From Scylla paramamosain (Eukaryota > Arthropoda > Malacostraca > Decapoda > Portunidae), in assembly GCF_035594125.1 (NCBI RefSeq), contig NW_026973726.1, positions 372,501-436,500 on the forward strand: a stretch of DNA of 64,000 nucleotides, written 5' to 3'. Numbering within the stretch: the stretch's first letter is position 1; the number at the start of each line of letters is the position of its first letter. Shown piece after piece: positions 1-10,261 of this stretch. The notes under the pieces are model-generated. The model did not search any database, was not told the DNA's origin, and worked only from the letters and a program-made list of their open reading frames with translations. A program made the translations under genes and the position numbers.

Positions 1-180
1 AAAACATCCCTGAAAACACCATACGATTGGCTAAAACATCCCTGAAAACACCATACGATTGGCTAAAACATCCCTCAAAACACCATACGATTGGCTAAAA
101 CATCCCTGAAAACACCATACGATTGGCTAAAACATCCCTCAAAACACCATACGATTGGCTAAAACATCCCTGAAAACACC
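1..180. repeat. 32-bp tandem repeat, about 5.6 copies
   Basis: Head-to-tail copies of a 32-bp unit (each contains the words AAAACATCCCT and CCATACGATTGG) run from the first base to about 180, so the array is cut by the window edge. Units differ at one position (CCCTG versus CCCTC). The flank after the array (ACACTGAAAACATTTAACAG) is repeated at about 19,965, where only about one unit is present. The array is therefore an expansion inside the dispersed repeat described at 1-2463. Confidence 0.9.
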
Positions 181-260
181 ACACTGAAAACATTTAACAG
201 AAACAAAAGCAAGTCAAGGGAAATCCAGCCACTAATCCTGGACAAATTCTGTTATAACTT

Positions 261-350
261 TCATTTTTTGTTTATTTATTTATTTATTTATTTATTTTAT
301 CTATTTATTTATTTATTTTTTTTTTTTTTTACTTTTATTTATCTAATTTA
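261..350. repeat. TTTA-rich low-complexity tract
   Basis: Imperfect (TTTA)n and poly(T). A similar tract sits at the equivalent place in repeat copy 2 (about 20,040-20,085). Confidence 0.85.
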
Positions 351-804
351 TTTTATTTATTTCCTGGCAACCACCAACACCTGTGGCGTGAACGGATCAC
401 CCAACAGTGAAATATGTGGAACAGCTTCGAGGCATCACCCGATACTTCTCTCTGGCTCTGAAGGTTCAACAGTTTTTTTTTTTTCTTTTTTTTTCAGAAT
501 GAGACAAAGTCACCATCACTCGGATGAATATTGTCGTTATTAGAAACATCCCTTTCTAACTGATGGCTCTCTATACAACATTCCTATCATTAGTATCCAA
601 AAGTCTCTTCCATCTAAGATTAGTAATGTCCCTTTCATTATCACCTCCATTATTTTGATTTTTACACTCATTACATTCCGTTTCAGTACTATCACATCCT
701 GCGCTCAACACATCACATAAATTCCCTGCCAAATTAGCCGGAGGGGGGTCTCCATAACATTGCTGGAACGCTGAACATCAACCAACCGGTATGAATTCCT
801 TTTC

Positions 805-1176
805 CTACAACGACCTGTAATATACATGCACTAAGTTACTTGGTCTTTCTAACAAGAGAGATTCAGACACTGAGTGATGACTAGAACCACGTTCCACACA
901 GAGTGGCGCATGATCTGATCCTGTGATGCACTGGGTTACCTGCAACTTCTCTATTACTGATCCTGTGATGCACTGGGTTACCTGCAACTTCTCTATTACT
1001 GATCCTGTGATGCACTGGGTTACCTGCAACTTCTTCACTACATCAAGCCACTGATACTTAATGAAGCACAAATCTATCTCAGACAACCATCTTTCCCGTT
1101 TTCTGTATGACAGATTGCCACGCAGAGTTCTACCCTGGTGTGGTATATGGTTAGCTACCACCAGTGACTTACTCAT
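805..1176 (-). pseudogene. LINE-type endonuclease C-terminus with 14-aa tandem repeats
   Basis: A 123-codon open frame encodes the C-terminal part of an apurinic-like (EEP) endonuclease of a non-LTR retrotransposon. It reads GNLSYRKRERWLSEIDLCF, then the 14-residue unit KLQVTQCITGSVIE repeated, then SDHAP. WISEID-like and SDHAP blocks are the usual last two conserved blocks of such endonucleases, and the SDH Asp-His pair is catalytic in the family. The repeat is 42 bp, about three units (roughly 916-1036), and keeps the frame. The N-terminal half of the domain and any RT are missing, so this is a fragment. The second copy at 20,512 has four units. Family placement is from memory of decapod repeats. 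Confidence 0.7.
916..1040. repeat. 42-bp tandem repeat, 3 copies
   Basis: Three near-identical 42-bp units each containing GATCCTGTGATGCACTGGG. The unit length is a multiple of three and lies inside the minus-strand endonuclease frame. The matching block at 20,633-20,790 has four units. Confidence 0.9.
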
Positions 1177-1278
1177 TCATACATCCACCAACCTTCTACC
1201 GTGACCGTATTCTGTCACATCCTTTATTCCTTCGTAACTCAGAGGAAGATCACTTGAATCTGGAACAGGTGGTGTACC

Positions 1279-1342
<64 letters not shown>
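1279..1342. repeat. (CA)n microsatellite
   Basis: About 31 CA dinucleotides. The equivalent position in copy 2 (21,039-21,060) has a shorter CA run followed by poly(A). Confidence 0.95.
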
Positions 1343-1346
<4 letters not shown>

Positions 1347-1825
1347 TGTTATCTCACATATGAAATTAAAAAAAATGATGCATGAAATATCAGGAATTAA
1401 CTATTCCAAGGCATTACTTTGGTATTTTTATCAAATTTTCTGTGGTGAGTCCAGGGTCAACTCTCCACCGGAAAAGGGAAAGAAAACACAAGTGTTATCC
1501 TCGCTCTCGGATTCCCTTGTTCACTTCACTTACATTTACAGCAGAGGTGCACGTATCCGAATTTTTCACTCGGTAATTGCGAGTGCTTATGTAGATGAAA
1601 ATGCAGCATCAATTGAAATCAGACCGCCTTCGCTGATTTTTCACAAAGAAAACAAAATTCTATTCAAGAAATAGTTTTAAGAAATTATTCTTACTGTCAA
1701 TAAAAATTTGTAATTGAACAACCGTGTAAAAATTGCAACAAAATCGATCTAATCTATGATATTTTAGACTTTTCTTGCGATCGCTCACGAAACAATAGGA
1801 CAACCGACAAAGATCAGCTGACATT

Positions 1826-2160
1826 GTAGTAATAATAATAAACGGTTTATTCTTCAGGCAGTTAACAAACTGAAAATGTACAGAAGGGGTGGAGAAATAC
1901 TTAACATTTATCCTAAAGGTAAGTCTAATCTAGAAGGGAAATACTGTTGATTGATGGCTCGCACCATGGTGGGAATCGCGCTGAGTCTGTACCGGTCCGT
2001 GCGCGGCGCCTTTAGGGGGCGTTATTTTGTGGCGTCTGGTGGCACAGAGCGGGCGAAGCGCGTCAGGCGGCAGCATGTGTCTGAGACGTGGATGATGCAG
2101 CAGTCCCCTTGCAAACTTTTCCAGAGCCTCTCGGTGCCTGGTGGACAGTCTGGACAGACT

Positions 2161-2163
<3 letters not shown>
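1826..2163. other. Segment present only in repeat copy 1
   Basis: Copy 2 passes directly from the GACAAAGATCA-like sequence into its (TG)n tract. Copy 1 has about 335 extra bases here, starting with TAATAATAATAAACGG and including a GC-rich part near 1990-2080. It is either an insertion in copy 1 or a deletion in copy 2. No terminal repeats or target-site duplication were recognised. Confidence 0.6.

Positions 2164-2201
<38 letters not shown>
2164..2201. repeat. (TG)n microsatellite
   Basis: About 19 TG dinucleotides, matched by 21,615-21,651 in copy 2. Confidence 0.95.
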
Positions 2202-2202
<1 letters not shown>

Positions 2203-2463
2203 TTGCAAGCTGGACGGCTGGTTATGGAAGGGTTCCGATGTTTTCTGCTACCTTTTCCATAAGCAGTCAGGGAAAGCAGTGCAATGAATAACAAGCACTA
2301 AGAAAAGTTTTCTTGGAAACAGAAGTGCTCCAAATATGTGTGAAGACTCGTGATATTGCCAGCCCTCCGTCGGTCGGGTTCATTTTCGTGAATCATCAGT
2401 GGCACACACCTGACACACTCAGGATGTAAGGTAACCCATTAACACACTGACTGCCCATCAGAT

Positions 2464-3306
2464 ATGTCTAAATCACTAGCGAACCTTCATCAGATGCAAC
2501 GCAACCAACGAACAAGAATTAACATTGAAGAGCTCATAGAAGTTATTTTATCAGCACCGGAGCCCTCGAGTGACGGAAGTTTGCAAGCGGTGACGGCGCA
2601 ACTGAATAGGCTGGTGAAAGAAACAAGTGATCTTACGAAAGCCATAACATCACAAGATAGTTCAGTGAGCAAAACAACTGAACAATATGCAGACGCAAGT
2701 GAATACACACGCTGGTAAAAGAAGAAAGAAAAAAAAATTCAGCAACGCTTCCTTTAGATCAGGAGTTCTCAACCAGGGGGAATTTCAGGTTTTCAAGGGG
2801 GGAATTGGGACCACAGATTGGCAAACTCAGACTGTTAGAATGTTAGTCTTTTTATTGCCTTTGACCTTCCCTGGGGGGCACAAAATTCAGTACGCATCGG
2901 TTACCTGCTGCAAGCTGCCTATCAAACCGTTTACCACAAGGATTTTCAGTATTATATGATTATTATTTGGAATGCACTATCTGAGACAGACAATCTTGGA
3001 AAGGAGGGGAGAATGACATCCTGACATGGTGAAAGGGGTGCATGGGGCAAACAAGGTTGAGAAACACTGCTTTAGATGTTAGATAATTAAGAAAAGGTGT
3101 GTAACGTCGTCCTTTTCGGGGTGCCGGATGAACACGAAGGCCTGGACGGAGAGACCACCGATGACGCCAAGTTAACGACGATCTGGGACGCTCTGAATGG
3201 TCCCAAGGAAGTGACCTCCTTCCGTGGACTTGGGAGTGGTAACGCACCAAGAGCAATGGATAATAAGTCACCCTACCAACAAGAAATAACCTTGAATCTC
3301 TACTGA
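2464..3306 (+). pseudogene. LINE ORF1 remnant split by a MITE
   Basis: From 2464 an 84-codon frame starts MSKSLANLHQMQRNQ and is rich in charged and polar residues (TAQLNRLVKETSDLTKAI), as in the coiled-coil start of LINE ORF1 proteins. After the 310-bp MITE the same frame continues with CNVVLFGVPDEHEG, a strand-loop block typical of the RRM-like core of ORF1. MITE plus duplicated target equals 318 bp, a multiple of three, so the insertion itself preserved the frame. Several later stop codons (2716, and near 3074 and 3090) break it. ORF1 proteins bind the retrotransposon RNA. This copy is dead. Confidence 0.6.
2752..3077. mobile_element. hAT-type MITE with 8-bp target-site duplication
   Basis: The element proper is 2760-3069 (310 bp). 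It begins CAGGAGTTCTCAACC and ends GGTTGAGAAACACTG, imperfect inverted repeats of the CAG-TTCTCAACC type common in hAT superfamily elements. It is flanked by identical 8-bp duplications CTTTAGAT at 2752-2759 and 3070-3077; 8 bp is the hAT hallmark. No transposase frame is present, so it is non-autonomous. It interrupts the LINE ORF1 remnant and is therefore younger than that element. Confidence 0.88.
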
Positions 3307-3399
3307 AAAAAAAGCTAAAGTGCTGAAGACGTCAGGTCACCATTACAGCCGCATCTAACACCTACATCACTGATACCAAACAAGCTTCAAAGCACCTCC

Positions 3400-3819
3400 T
3401 AAGAAACACAACATGACATTGTTGACGATATGAACACCCGGTTCGGTACCACAATCCGAGACATCTTGTCTCTTATCGAGATACCAAACAGTGAATTATA
3501 TTCGTACCCGAACTTCGTTGATGAAATCTGTAATACTCATACCAATGATAATGCTGAAATTTTATCTGCAATGTGCATAGAACAAGGCAATTTGAAAACC
3601 GCAACCAACCATTACCTTGGAAGGAAAACTTCTCGAAAAAGAAATGAGTGGATTTCCGAGATAGATGTTTGTGTTGCCTCATCGAGTATCGTTGATTGCA
3701 TTATCGAGTTAAGAGTGCTACAAAATGAACACCTGCCCTCCGATCATGCCCCTGTCACAGTTAACTTCTCAATCCCAGAAAATGCTAGTGAGTGCGTCCT
3801 GGGAAGGGCGGCGGCCTGA
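3400..3819 (+). pseudogene. LINE endonuclease domain fragment (EEP family)
   Basis: The frame contains DDMNTRFGTTIRD (equivalent of the GDMNARFG block), then KTATNHYLGRKTSRKRNEW, SEIDVCVASS and PSDHAPVTVNFSIP, in the order of an EEP endonuclease. These enzymes nick target DNA to prime reverse transcription. Only the second half of the domain is recognisable and no RT follows. It lies just after the ORF1 remnant in the same orientation and probably belongs to the same element. It resembles, but is not identical to, the minus-strand copy at 805-1176. Confidence 0.7.
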
Positions 3820-3829
3820 GCTGCCCGAA

Positions 3830-6800
3830 AAGGATGTAGATACAAGTTACGAAAATGTTGCGAAAATGGTAAGTACTCGTAAATGAGAATATACATAATA
3901 ACTGCCACAGTTAACTAGTGAAATCAGATGTATTAATGAATATAATGAAATAGATGAAAATGAAAATAGATTAGTAATAGATAGTGTTGAGGGTAGAATT
4001 TACAGAAAAAGCTCAAGGAATATAGAACACAGAGACGTATCTGGGAAGAAATTAAGGAAATACTGAGTACAGATATTAATATATGAGAAAAGATTAAATA
4101 AGTATAGATAATATATAGAAGTTGTGAATAGTTGGGAAGAGATGTAAGAAATGTAGAGTGGATTTGAATATAATGTCATGGATCTTAGTAATAGCAAGTT
4201 CATTGAGTTGGAAGCGAAACATTGTTGATTATTTATTTTGTATAGTACAACGGATACTGACAAAGATGTTGATGCAGTTGTCATTATAATGACTGACTTT
4301 TAAGGAATGGGTTTTCAACAAAGTCGTGAGAGTAATAATGAAGTCGCAGATATGAAATATGAGGAACTGAGATAAAAGAAGTATCTTAGAACCACTCCAC
4401 GGCATCATTAAGCTGATCAGTAAATGATAACTCCACACACTAAATACTACACAGCGTTGTATTGTCAGATAACGTTATGCTCCCCACAAGTACAGTCGTG
4501 TGTAATGCTGCATCATACACATGATAATTGCTGTCAGGCCTGTAGTTAATCCCCTTTATGATAATAAAATGGTAATAATAACTAGTGAATTCAGGATAGT
4601 GCTATAAGTAAAATATGACAACAACATTAATAATAACTTGGGAGATGTTATATTGTGTAGGTAGACACCTTAATGACTGCGGCAGTCAGTGATGTGATTG
4701 TGAGGATAATGTATCTTGTGACTCGGGATGGTCACCGCATATCGATGGCATGTGAATAATTTAGGAAAATATTACTGTTCTCATAAAACGAAACATCTAG
4801 AAGGGCGACCGGTGAAACAAGGGTAAAGGGATGTCTCTCAGGATTAGATATTGGTTTTGAAGGTGCGGATGTTTTAATATCAAAGCAAATGATGAAGATT
4901 ATGATGACCATGATAAGAGAAATGTGGAAAAAATAAAATGAATATTTCATGAAGTTATATGACATACAACTGTGAGCAAGAGTTGATGTTTATTATTGGT
5001 CTTGAAAAGCTGCAGTTACCTTCAAGTGCTAAGCTATTGTTGTCAGGCGCTGTAAGACAATCAGTGCCTTCATTGGTGAATTTCATATCAAGACTTACAA
5101 AGATTGACTATTGTTGACCCAAATGTGGCTTAATAGTATAAAACCCTTTCCATGACAAATCAAAATCAGATTTCTTCCCACAAAATGGCTCAATATATAA
5201 TTATGATTGAAAACAGAATTGTTCCCTCCAGGGTTATATATACTTATGAACAAAAATGAAATATTCCTCTAATACTAGAAAATTGCAACTGTTCCTTGCA
5301 TTAGTGAATTACTGAGATAAATCTACCTACGATGATGGAAGACAGTAAAATGCCTGACTAATGGCACTTATGTTGAAAACTTGCCAAATAATTAGTTACA
5401 GCAATTCGTATTAACTGAAGGATATAATCTGAAACCATGATGTCAGTATATGTTTTACCAATATTGTATCTGATATTTCTCAGCGTTGTTTTCGATATAA
5501 TTCGACACCTTACAAGATATTACGTACTTTCTCCCAAGTATTATGAGAAGCTTAAGTACACCTGATAATGCTATTGTATAATCTCTGACTGCATTACCTG
5601 AGTTCCTACTTAATACTTTTGAGTAATTCTTGTTGACGCCGTTTTGATGCCTGCAAGATGAATTCCCTTGTATTGCTTCTGTACATCTAAGATGGTGTCA
5701 TAGCGCATCTCTCCTCTCATAAACGAGGCCGGCACTCATTTCCTGGCTCATATTATGATATTAATGATTTTTGCGTGACATGCCCTCCTACTGACCTTAT
5801 ATTGTTTTTCCAATGCTTTCTCCACACCTTGCTGGTGTGCCCTCTTCCTGGCCCAGTATGTTATTTATGTTGAAATGTGTCCTCTTCCCAAGTCTGAAAA
5901 CTCTGAATGACTTCCTCTTCGTCTAATATATGGCTTTTTAGCAGAAAAGTATGGACCTTTTGCCCCTACATGAATATGAAGAATATACTGCAGCTACGGA
6001 GAATGGAGCCGCCTGCACCGGGTGGAGCGAGTACGAAGTGATGCCTGATTGGTGGATGCTGCCGCCTAGCTGTCCACTGGGGGCTCCCCTGGGGTAATGA
6101 ATTTGTCCCGCACCTGTACTCCCGAACGGTGACCCTGACCCTACCACTAATCTCAGTCCCATCCTTGGACGAGGGCAGGCAGCCTCACACTATTCTCTTG
6201 AGCGCGTGGACGCGCTACTTGAGGGGAGAGGCCTGTGGTGACCCCACACCACAGTATATATTGCATTGTCAAGGAAAAGAAAGAAAGAAGATAAAATAAG
6301 GAAGAAGAAAGAGAAGAAATTAGAATAAGTAAGAAGAAAAAAGAAATGGAGAAGATGAATGAAGTAGGGAGAATAACAAGTGTCATACTACCCGAGAAAG
6401 GGAAGATAATTAGCACTAGTCTTGATATCGAGGGAGTCGAGGAAACACAAGCATGGACACAGGCCCCAGGCAGGCCACAACAGGAAGACGGCCATAAAAC
6501 ATGGAAAGGCAGCCTGGGTCAAAGAGAGATTAATGGTAATGACAGTAGGGACAAGACAGAGAAAGGATTTGAAAGGAAAAGTATGCCAGGAGGAGTGAGG
6601 CACCGGAAGGTCAGCCTTTAGAAAAATATCCACCTCACTTACGCTCCGCCTCCAAACTACACCTACTCTCTGACTGGCTTCTGTATGAAGCACCACCTTT
6701 GGGCGGATCACATGCATAGATGAGCAATGTGAATGGTATATATGTAAAATGCTATGAAAACAGAGATAATTTTCTGAAGTGCCAATCCCAGTCCCAAACG

Positions 6801-7370
6801 ATTTTATATTATAGCGTGTAACATTGCAATAATTCAGTATCGGAGAGCAGCAGAGAGTAGCAGACACAGAAGCAGAAAGGTCCTGACCAGGGAGGGGTCG
6901 AGACGGAATAACCATGAAGTGAATAACTCAAAAGTAAGTGGCACTTGAAAGCGTATTGCAGTCTATAAATCAATTATCTTATTAAAGGAGGAGTAGGATG
7001 TTTAATTGATGTTTTATGTTTGGTATGGTTTGTATGGTGTACGAAGATTCACTCAGTTATGGAATGTTTATAGTAGATGATATGATGCTGATATCTTGTG
7101 TGCTTTCTAACTCAACATTAATAGCGCCGACTGAATATTTGTTGTGTTTGTGCATTTGATGTTGTGTGTGTTTTGCACGATGACTGCGTTGATCAATGAA
7201 TATGTTGAAGAGATGTAAAGTGACACCTAATAACTTTGAATGATTTGAAGGTGAATGCGAGTGAGAAATGTTGACTTGTAAGAAATGTAGAAGTTATTAA
7301 TTAAAATATGAAAATGTTTGTGAGTTTTCCAGTAGCCTTTATTTACCAATTCCTTGCAATATTTCGTTCC
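3830..7370. other. Unique intergenic sequence, no recognised gene
   Basis: AT-rich sequence with no long credible frame. A minus-strand frame at 6388-6915 (175 codons) has no recognisable motif. A GC-richer patch at about 5945-6250 contains a short open frame (5942-6097) preceded by a TTTTTAG acceptor-like sequence, too weak to call an exon. A purine-rich AAGAAG tract lies at 6270-6350. Confidence 0.5.
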
Positions 7371-7371
7371 A

Positions 7372-7526
<155 letters not shown>

Positions 7527-7589
7527 TGTGTGTTTTCGTACGTTATATACCCATCGTCTTGGTGCAGGACAAAAATGAAAGAAAGGTGA

Positions 7590-8430
7590 TGAAAATAAAA
7601 CACACAATTATAGAGGCATCAGTGTCATCAACTGTATTACAAAATTGTACGTTTCGGTATTGTGCGAAAGGTTAAGTAAACGGTTCATCCCGTATCATGA
7701 GCAGGCCGGGACACAAAGAAAATGGGGATGCCTGGAACACATCGCCAATGCTTCGCCTTCTCACAGACACGGTCGACGGAGGAGGCATACTTTATTCGTG
7801 ACTTTCGTTGACTTAGGCACTAATACTTATGACATACTAAGGAGAGAAAAACTATTTCAAGTTCTGAGGAGACTAGGTTGTGGGATGATAATTCTGAATG
7901 CATTAGTGAGTTTTTGTCGTGAACGCAACGAGAGAGATAGACAACCACTGGTCATGAACTCTGGTAATCGACCAGTTCCACCAGTATACTTACCTGGCCT
8001 CCGTAAAGTCACACGCAAAAGCCAAGATGATTCATGTTTTAAAGTACGTTTCCTTTGTAGGCAAAAACATTGACGTCCCTTTCATTGTGGAGAGACGGGT
8101 ACTCGATGCGGCCTGAATGTCAGGCTTTTTATACGGATGAGAGTCATGGCTATGTGATGATCTAAAACAGGTTTTCAAAATCTACAGCTGGGCAGTCACC
8201 TAATTGTTGGGTGTGTGTAAGAACACCGCTAGTGATATTTGTCACGTCGAGGCAAGCTATCCCTCAATTCCTGGTTTGCTGCGATATAAAGAACATAAAT
8301 TATTTTACAATATGTGAGAAGAGCGTCAAGACATCATTGATGACTCATTACGAATCGCAAAAGAAGCTACAATTCAGCAATAGACCACTGGGAAAAATTA
8401 TACAAGAAATGATAAACAAGTAAATACCAC
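7590..8430 (+). pseudogene. Decayed LINE reverse transcriptase (element G)
   Basis: Three pieces of one non-LTR reverse transcriptase lie in order. Around 7610-7660 is a degraded YRGISVINC-like segment. At 7645-7900 the frame reads VLCERLSKRFIPYHEQAG, GCLEHIANA and LFVTFVDLGTNTYD, where FVDFSKAYD with its catalytic Asp is expected (RT motif A). At 8110-8400 are ESWLCDDLK, IYSWAV and EASYPSIPGLLRYK, the C-terminal segment seen in this decapod family. The YADD segment is missing and stops and frameshifts are frequent. The family is known to me only as an abundant crustacean LINE; the clade was not determined. Confidence 0.6.
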
Positions 8431-8439
8431 AATGGAACA

Positions 8440-9870
8440 CGCTTATAACGTACCTCAGAATAGCACTACAAACCATTCATCCAGATTTATCACGCATAAT
8501 GACATTAACCCTCCATTGGCAGTACATCCAGTTTATATAGAAAGACACACTATTAATGAACTTCACCGGACGCATTTACGCAGTTCAGGATCTCTGGCCA
8601 CAACCTGTGCATTGAGAGGGGACGGAGGAACACCAGCGGCCGCGGTCGCCTCCCGCCCTAGGAGCGGCTGTCTAGTCAGGGCCAGTATACATAAAAACCC
8701 CTAAAAGTCTTTTAAATTTACTTCCAGCTAAAAATAAATGCTAAAAGTGTATACAATAAACTATAAAAGTTTTCTTAAGTCACTTTTAGATAGGAGTAAA
8801 AGTAAAAATCTAAACTCGCTATACGTGCTATGTCTAGCGTTTAAGAAAGGCCCTAATCATAATATTTTTGCACTTGAATGTCAAAACAATAAAAAAAAAA
8901 TATTTAATGATAATTTACATTTAACTTTTTTTATAAAAAAAGAACTGGAATATTTGCATATTTTATGAGTTTACTTATGTACATGAGGCGAGTTCAGACT
9001 CGAACTCGTGTCGGGAATGTCAACACAACAGTGGTGGGGGCAGCTTGGCCACACCAAGGAAAGAGAGAGGCAGCTCTGTCAGGCTCACTGGATTAGTTTC
9101 TGCTTATTGCAAAATGATTCTCAAAATTCTGTTTATCCCTTGAAGCAGCTGTGGGAATGGTTGAGTTAGACTGAAAGCAATTAGCTTAAATTCTACTAGT
9201 CCTTACTTAATTTACAGATTCTTATCAGTTTGTGTTCTTTTACAAATGTAGCTTGTGTTTGATTAACGTTGTTATATTTATTTTTACTTTTTTTTTAATT
9301 AATTAGTTAACATTTTTGTTCCCTTTTCAGTATTTAAGTTTTACATCTTTGTTTTTGAAATACGCTTTGACAAATAGAATATGGTATGCTTCTTATGTCG
9401 TACTTTTAACTTTGCATTTTGTACTGTTTTGTTCTAAAAATGTAGCTGCCCGAAGGCAGCTAAAGGATTTTAGACCCATACGGTGACGTGAATCGTTTAT
9501 TGCATTCTGTCAAACCTGAAGACTTACATAATAAACATAAGACGTGCGTAGCAATACTAACTATTAAGTACTGTGTCAACTTAATGCATCACTAATTATG
9601 GATTATGACAATTAGGGCAATCGACCGCTCGTAATACAGATGGGAAATTACGTGCTTGGGGTCTTAAGGAGGCCTGTCACAAGCAACACCTGCGTCTATA
9701 TTGTAGTGGTCCGTTCATTCCTGAAGTAGTCACAACCGAACGCTGTGGCGGTACGAAGGGATCTGTCCCTCCGGCCTTCTTCCCTTCTGGTCCTCAGCGC
9801 CTCACGCCTGCCCATCTAATCCTTAGGTCAGCAATAGTTCACGCCTCCCATATGTCACCGTCCCTCTTTA
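8440..9870. other. AT-rich sequence; possible tRNA-derived SINE near 8985-9060
   Basis: No gene was recognised. On the minus strand, 9046-8985 contains TGGCCAAGCTGC, resembling a pol III A box, and about 45 nt later GAGTTCGAGTC, resembling a B box, so a tRNA-derived SINE head is possible. The other sequence here is AT-rich (8700-8970, 9230-9440) with a short unassigned frame at 8738-8968. Confidence 0.3.
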
Positions 9871-9874
9871 TCTC

Positions 9875-10203
9875 GCTTTACTGCTGCGGCAACGCTTTTC
9901 CCAGCAAACGCGAGCCTCACTACCACAATGTAGCTACCCCTTACATCTTCACTCTCATGCTCAGTTTCACTTAACTTTCAAAGCACCAGAACATGATATA
10001 CTAGTTCCCTTTAACTTTCATAACACAGAACATGTTAGCAGCTTTACTGCTGCGGCAACGCTTTTCCCAGCAAACGCGAGCCTCACTACCACAATGTAGC
10101 TACCCCTTACATCTTCACTCTCATGCTCAGTTTCACTTAACTTTCAAAGCACCAGAACATGATATACTAGTTCCCTTTAACTTTCATAACACAGAACATG
10201 TTA
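9875..10203. repeat. 166-bp tandem duplication
   Basis: The segment starting GCTTTACTGCTGCGGCAACG at 9875 recurs at 10,041 and the two copies agree almost base for base to about 10,203. The near identity implies a recent duplication (or an assembly duplication). Confidence 0.92.
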
Positions 10204-10261
10204 TTTAGCATACATATTTATTTTATCTTTATATTTATTTCTTCCATCGTTACTTCCACAA

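Larger units (their letters stand above)
1..2463 (+). repeat. Dispersed ~2 kb repeat, copy 1
   Basis: Almost the whole of this stretch is matched, in the same orientation, by 19,927-21,937. Shared landmarks in order are the CCATACGATTGG unit, a TTTA-rich tract, the CTGGCAACCACCAAC segment, the 42-bp repeat block, the GACAGATTGCCACGCAG segment, a (CA)n tract, a (TG)n tract and the sequence ACTGCCCATCAGATAT. Copy 1 carries about 335 bp (roughly 1826-2163) that copy 2 lacks. Copy 1 runs on into the ORF1 remnant starting at 2464, whereas copy 2 is interrupted at that point by a Harbinger element. The mode of spread is not visible. Confidence 0.85.

Noticed and set aside
1..180. 32-bp direct repeats resembling a CRISPR array
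   Set aside because: The units are contiguous with no spacers, and the context is eukaryotic.
5942..6097. Possible exon with GAACTGWSEYEV-like, thrombospondin-type wording
   Set aside because: No Cys pattern of a TSP1 repeat, a single weak acceptor and no partner exon.
6388..6915. 175-codon minus-strand frame
   Set aside because: Cys/Ser/Leu-rich without recognisable motif, no splice context and no homologue recalled. Treated as chance.
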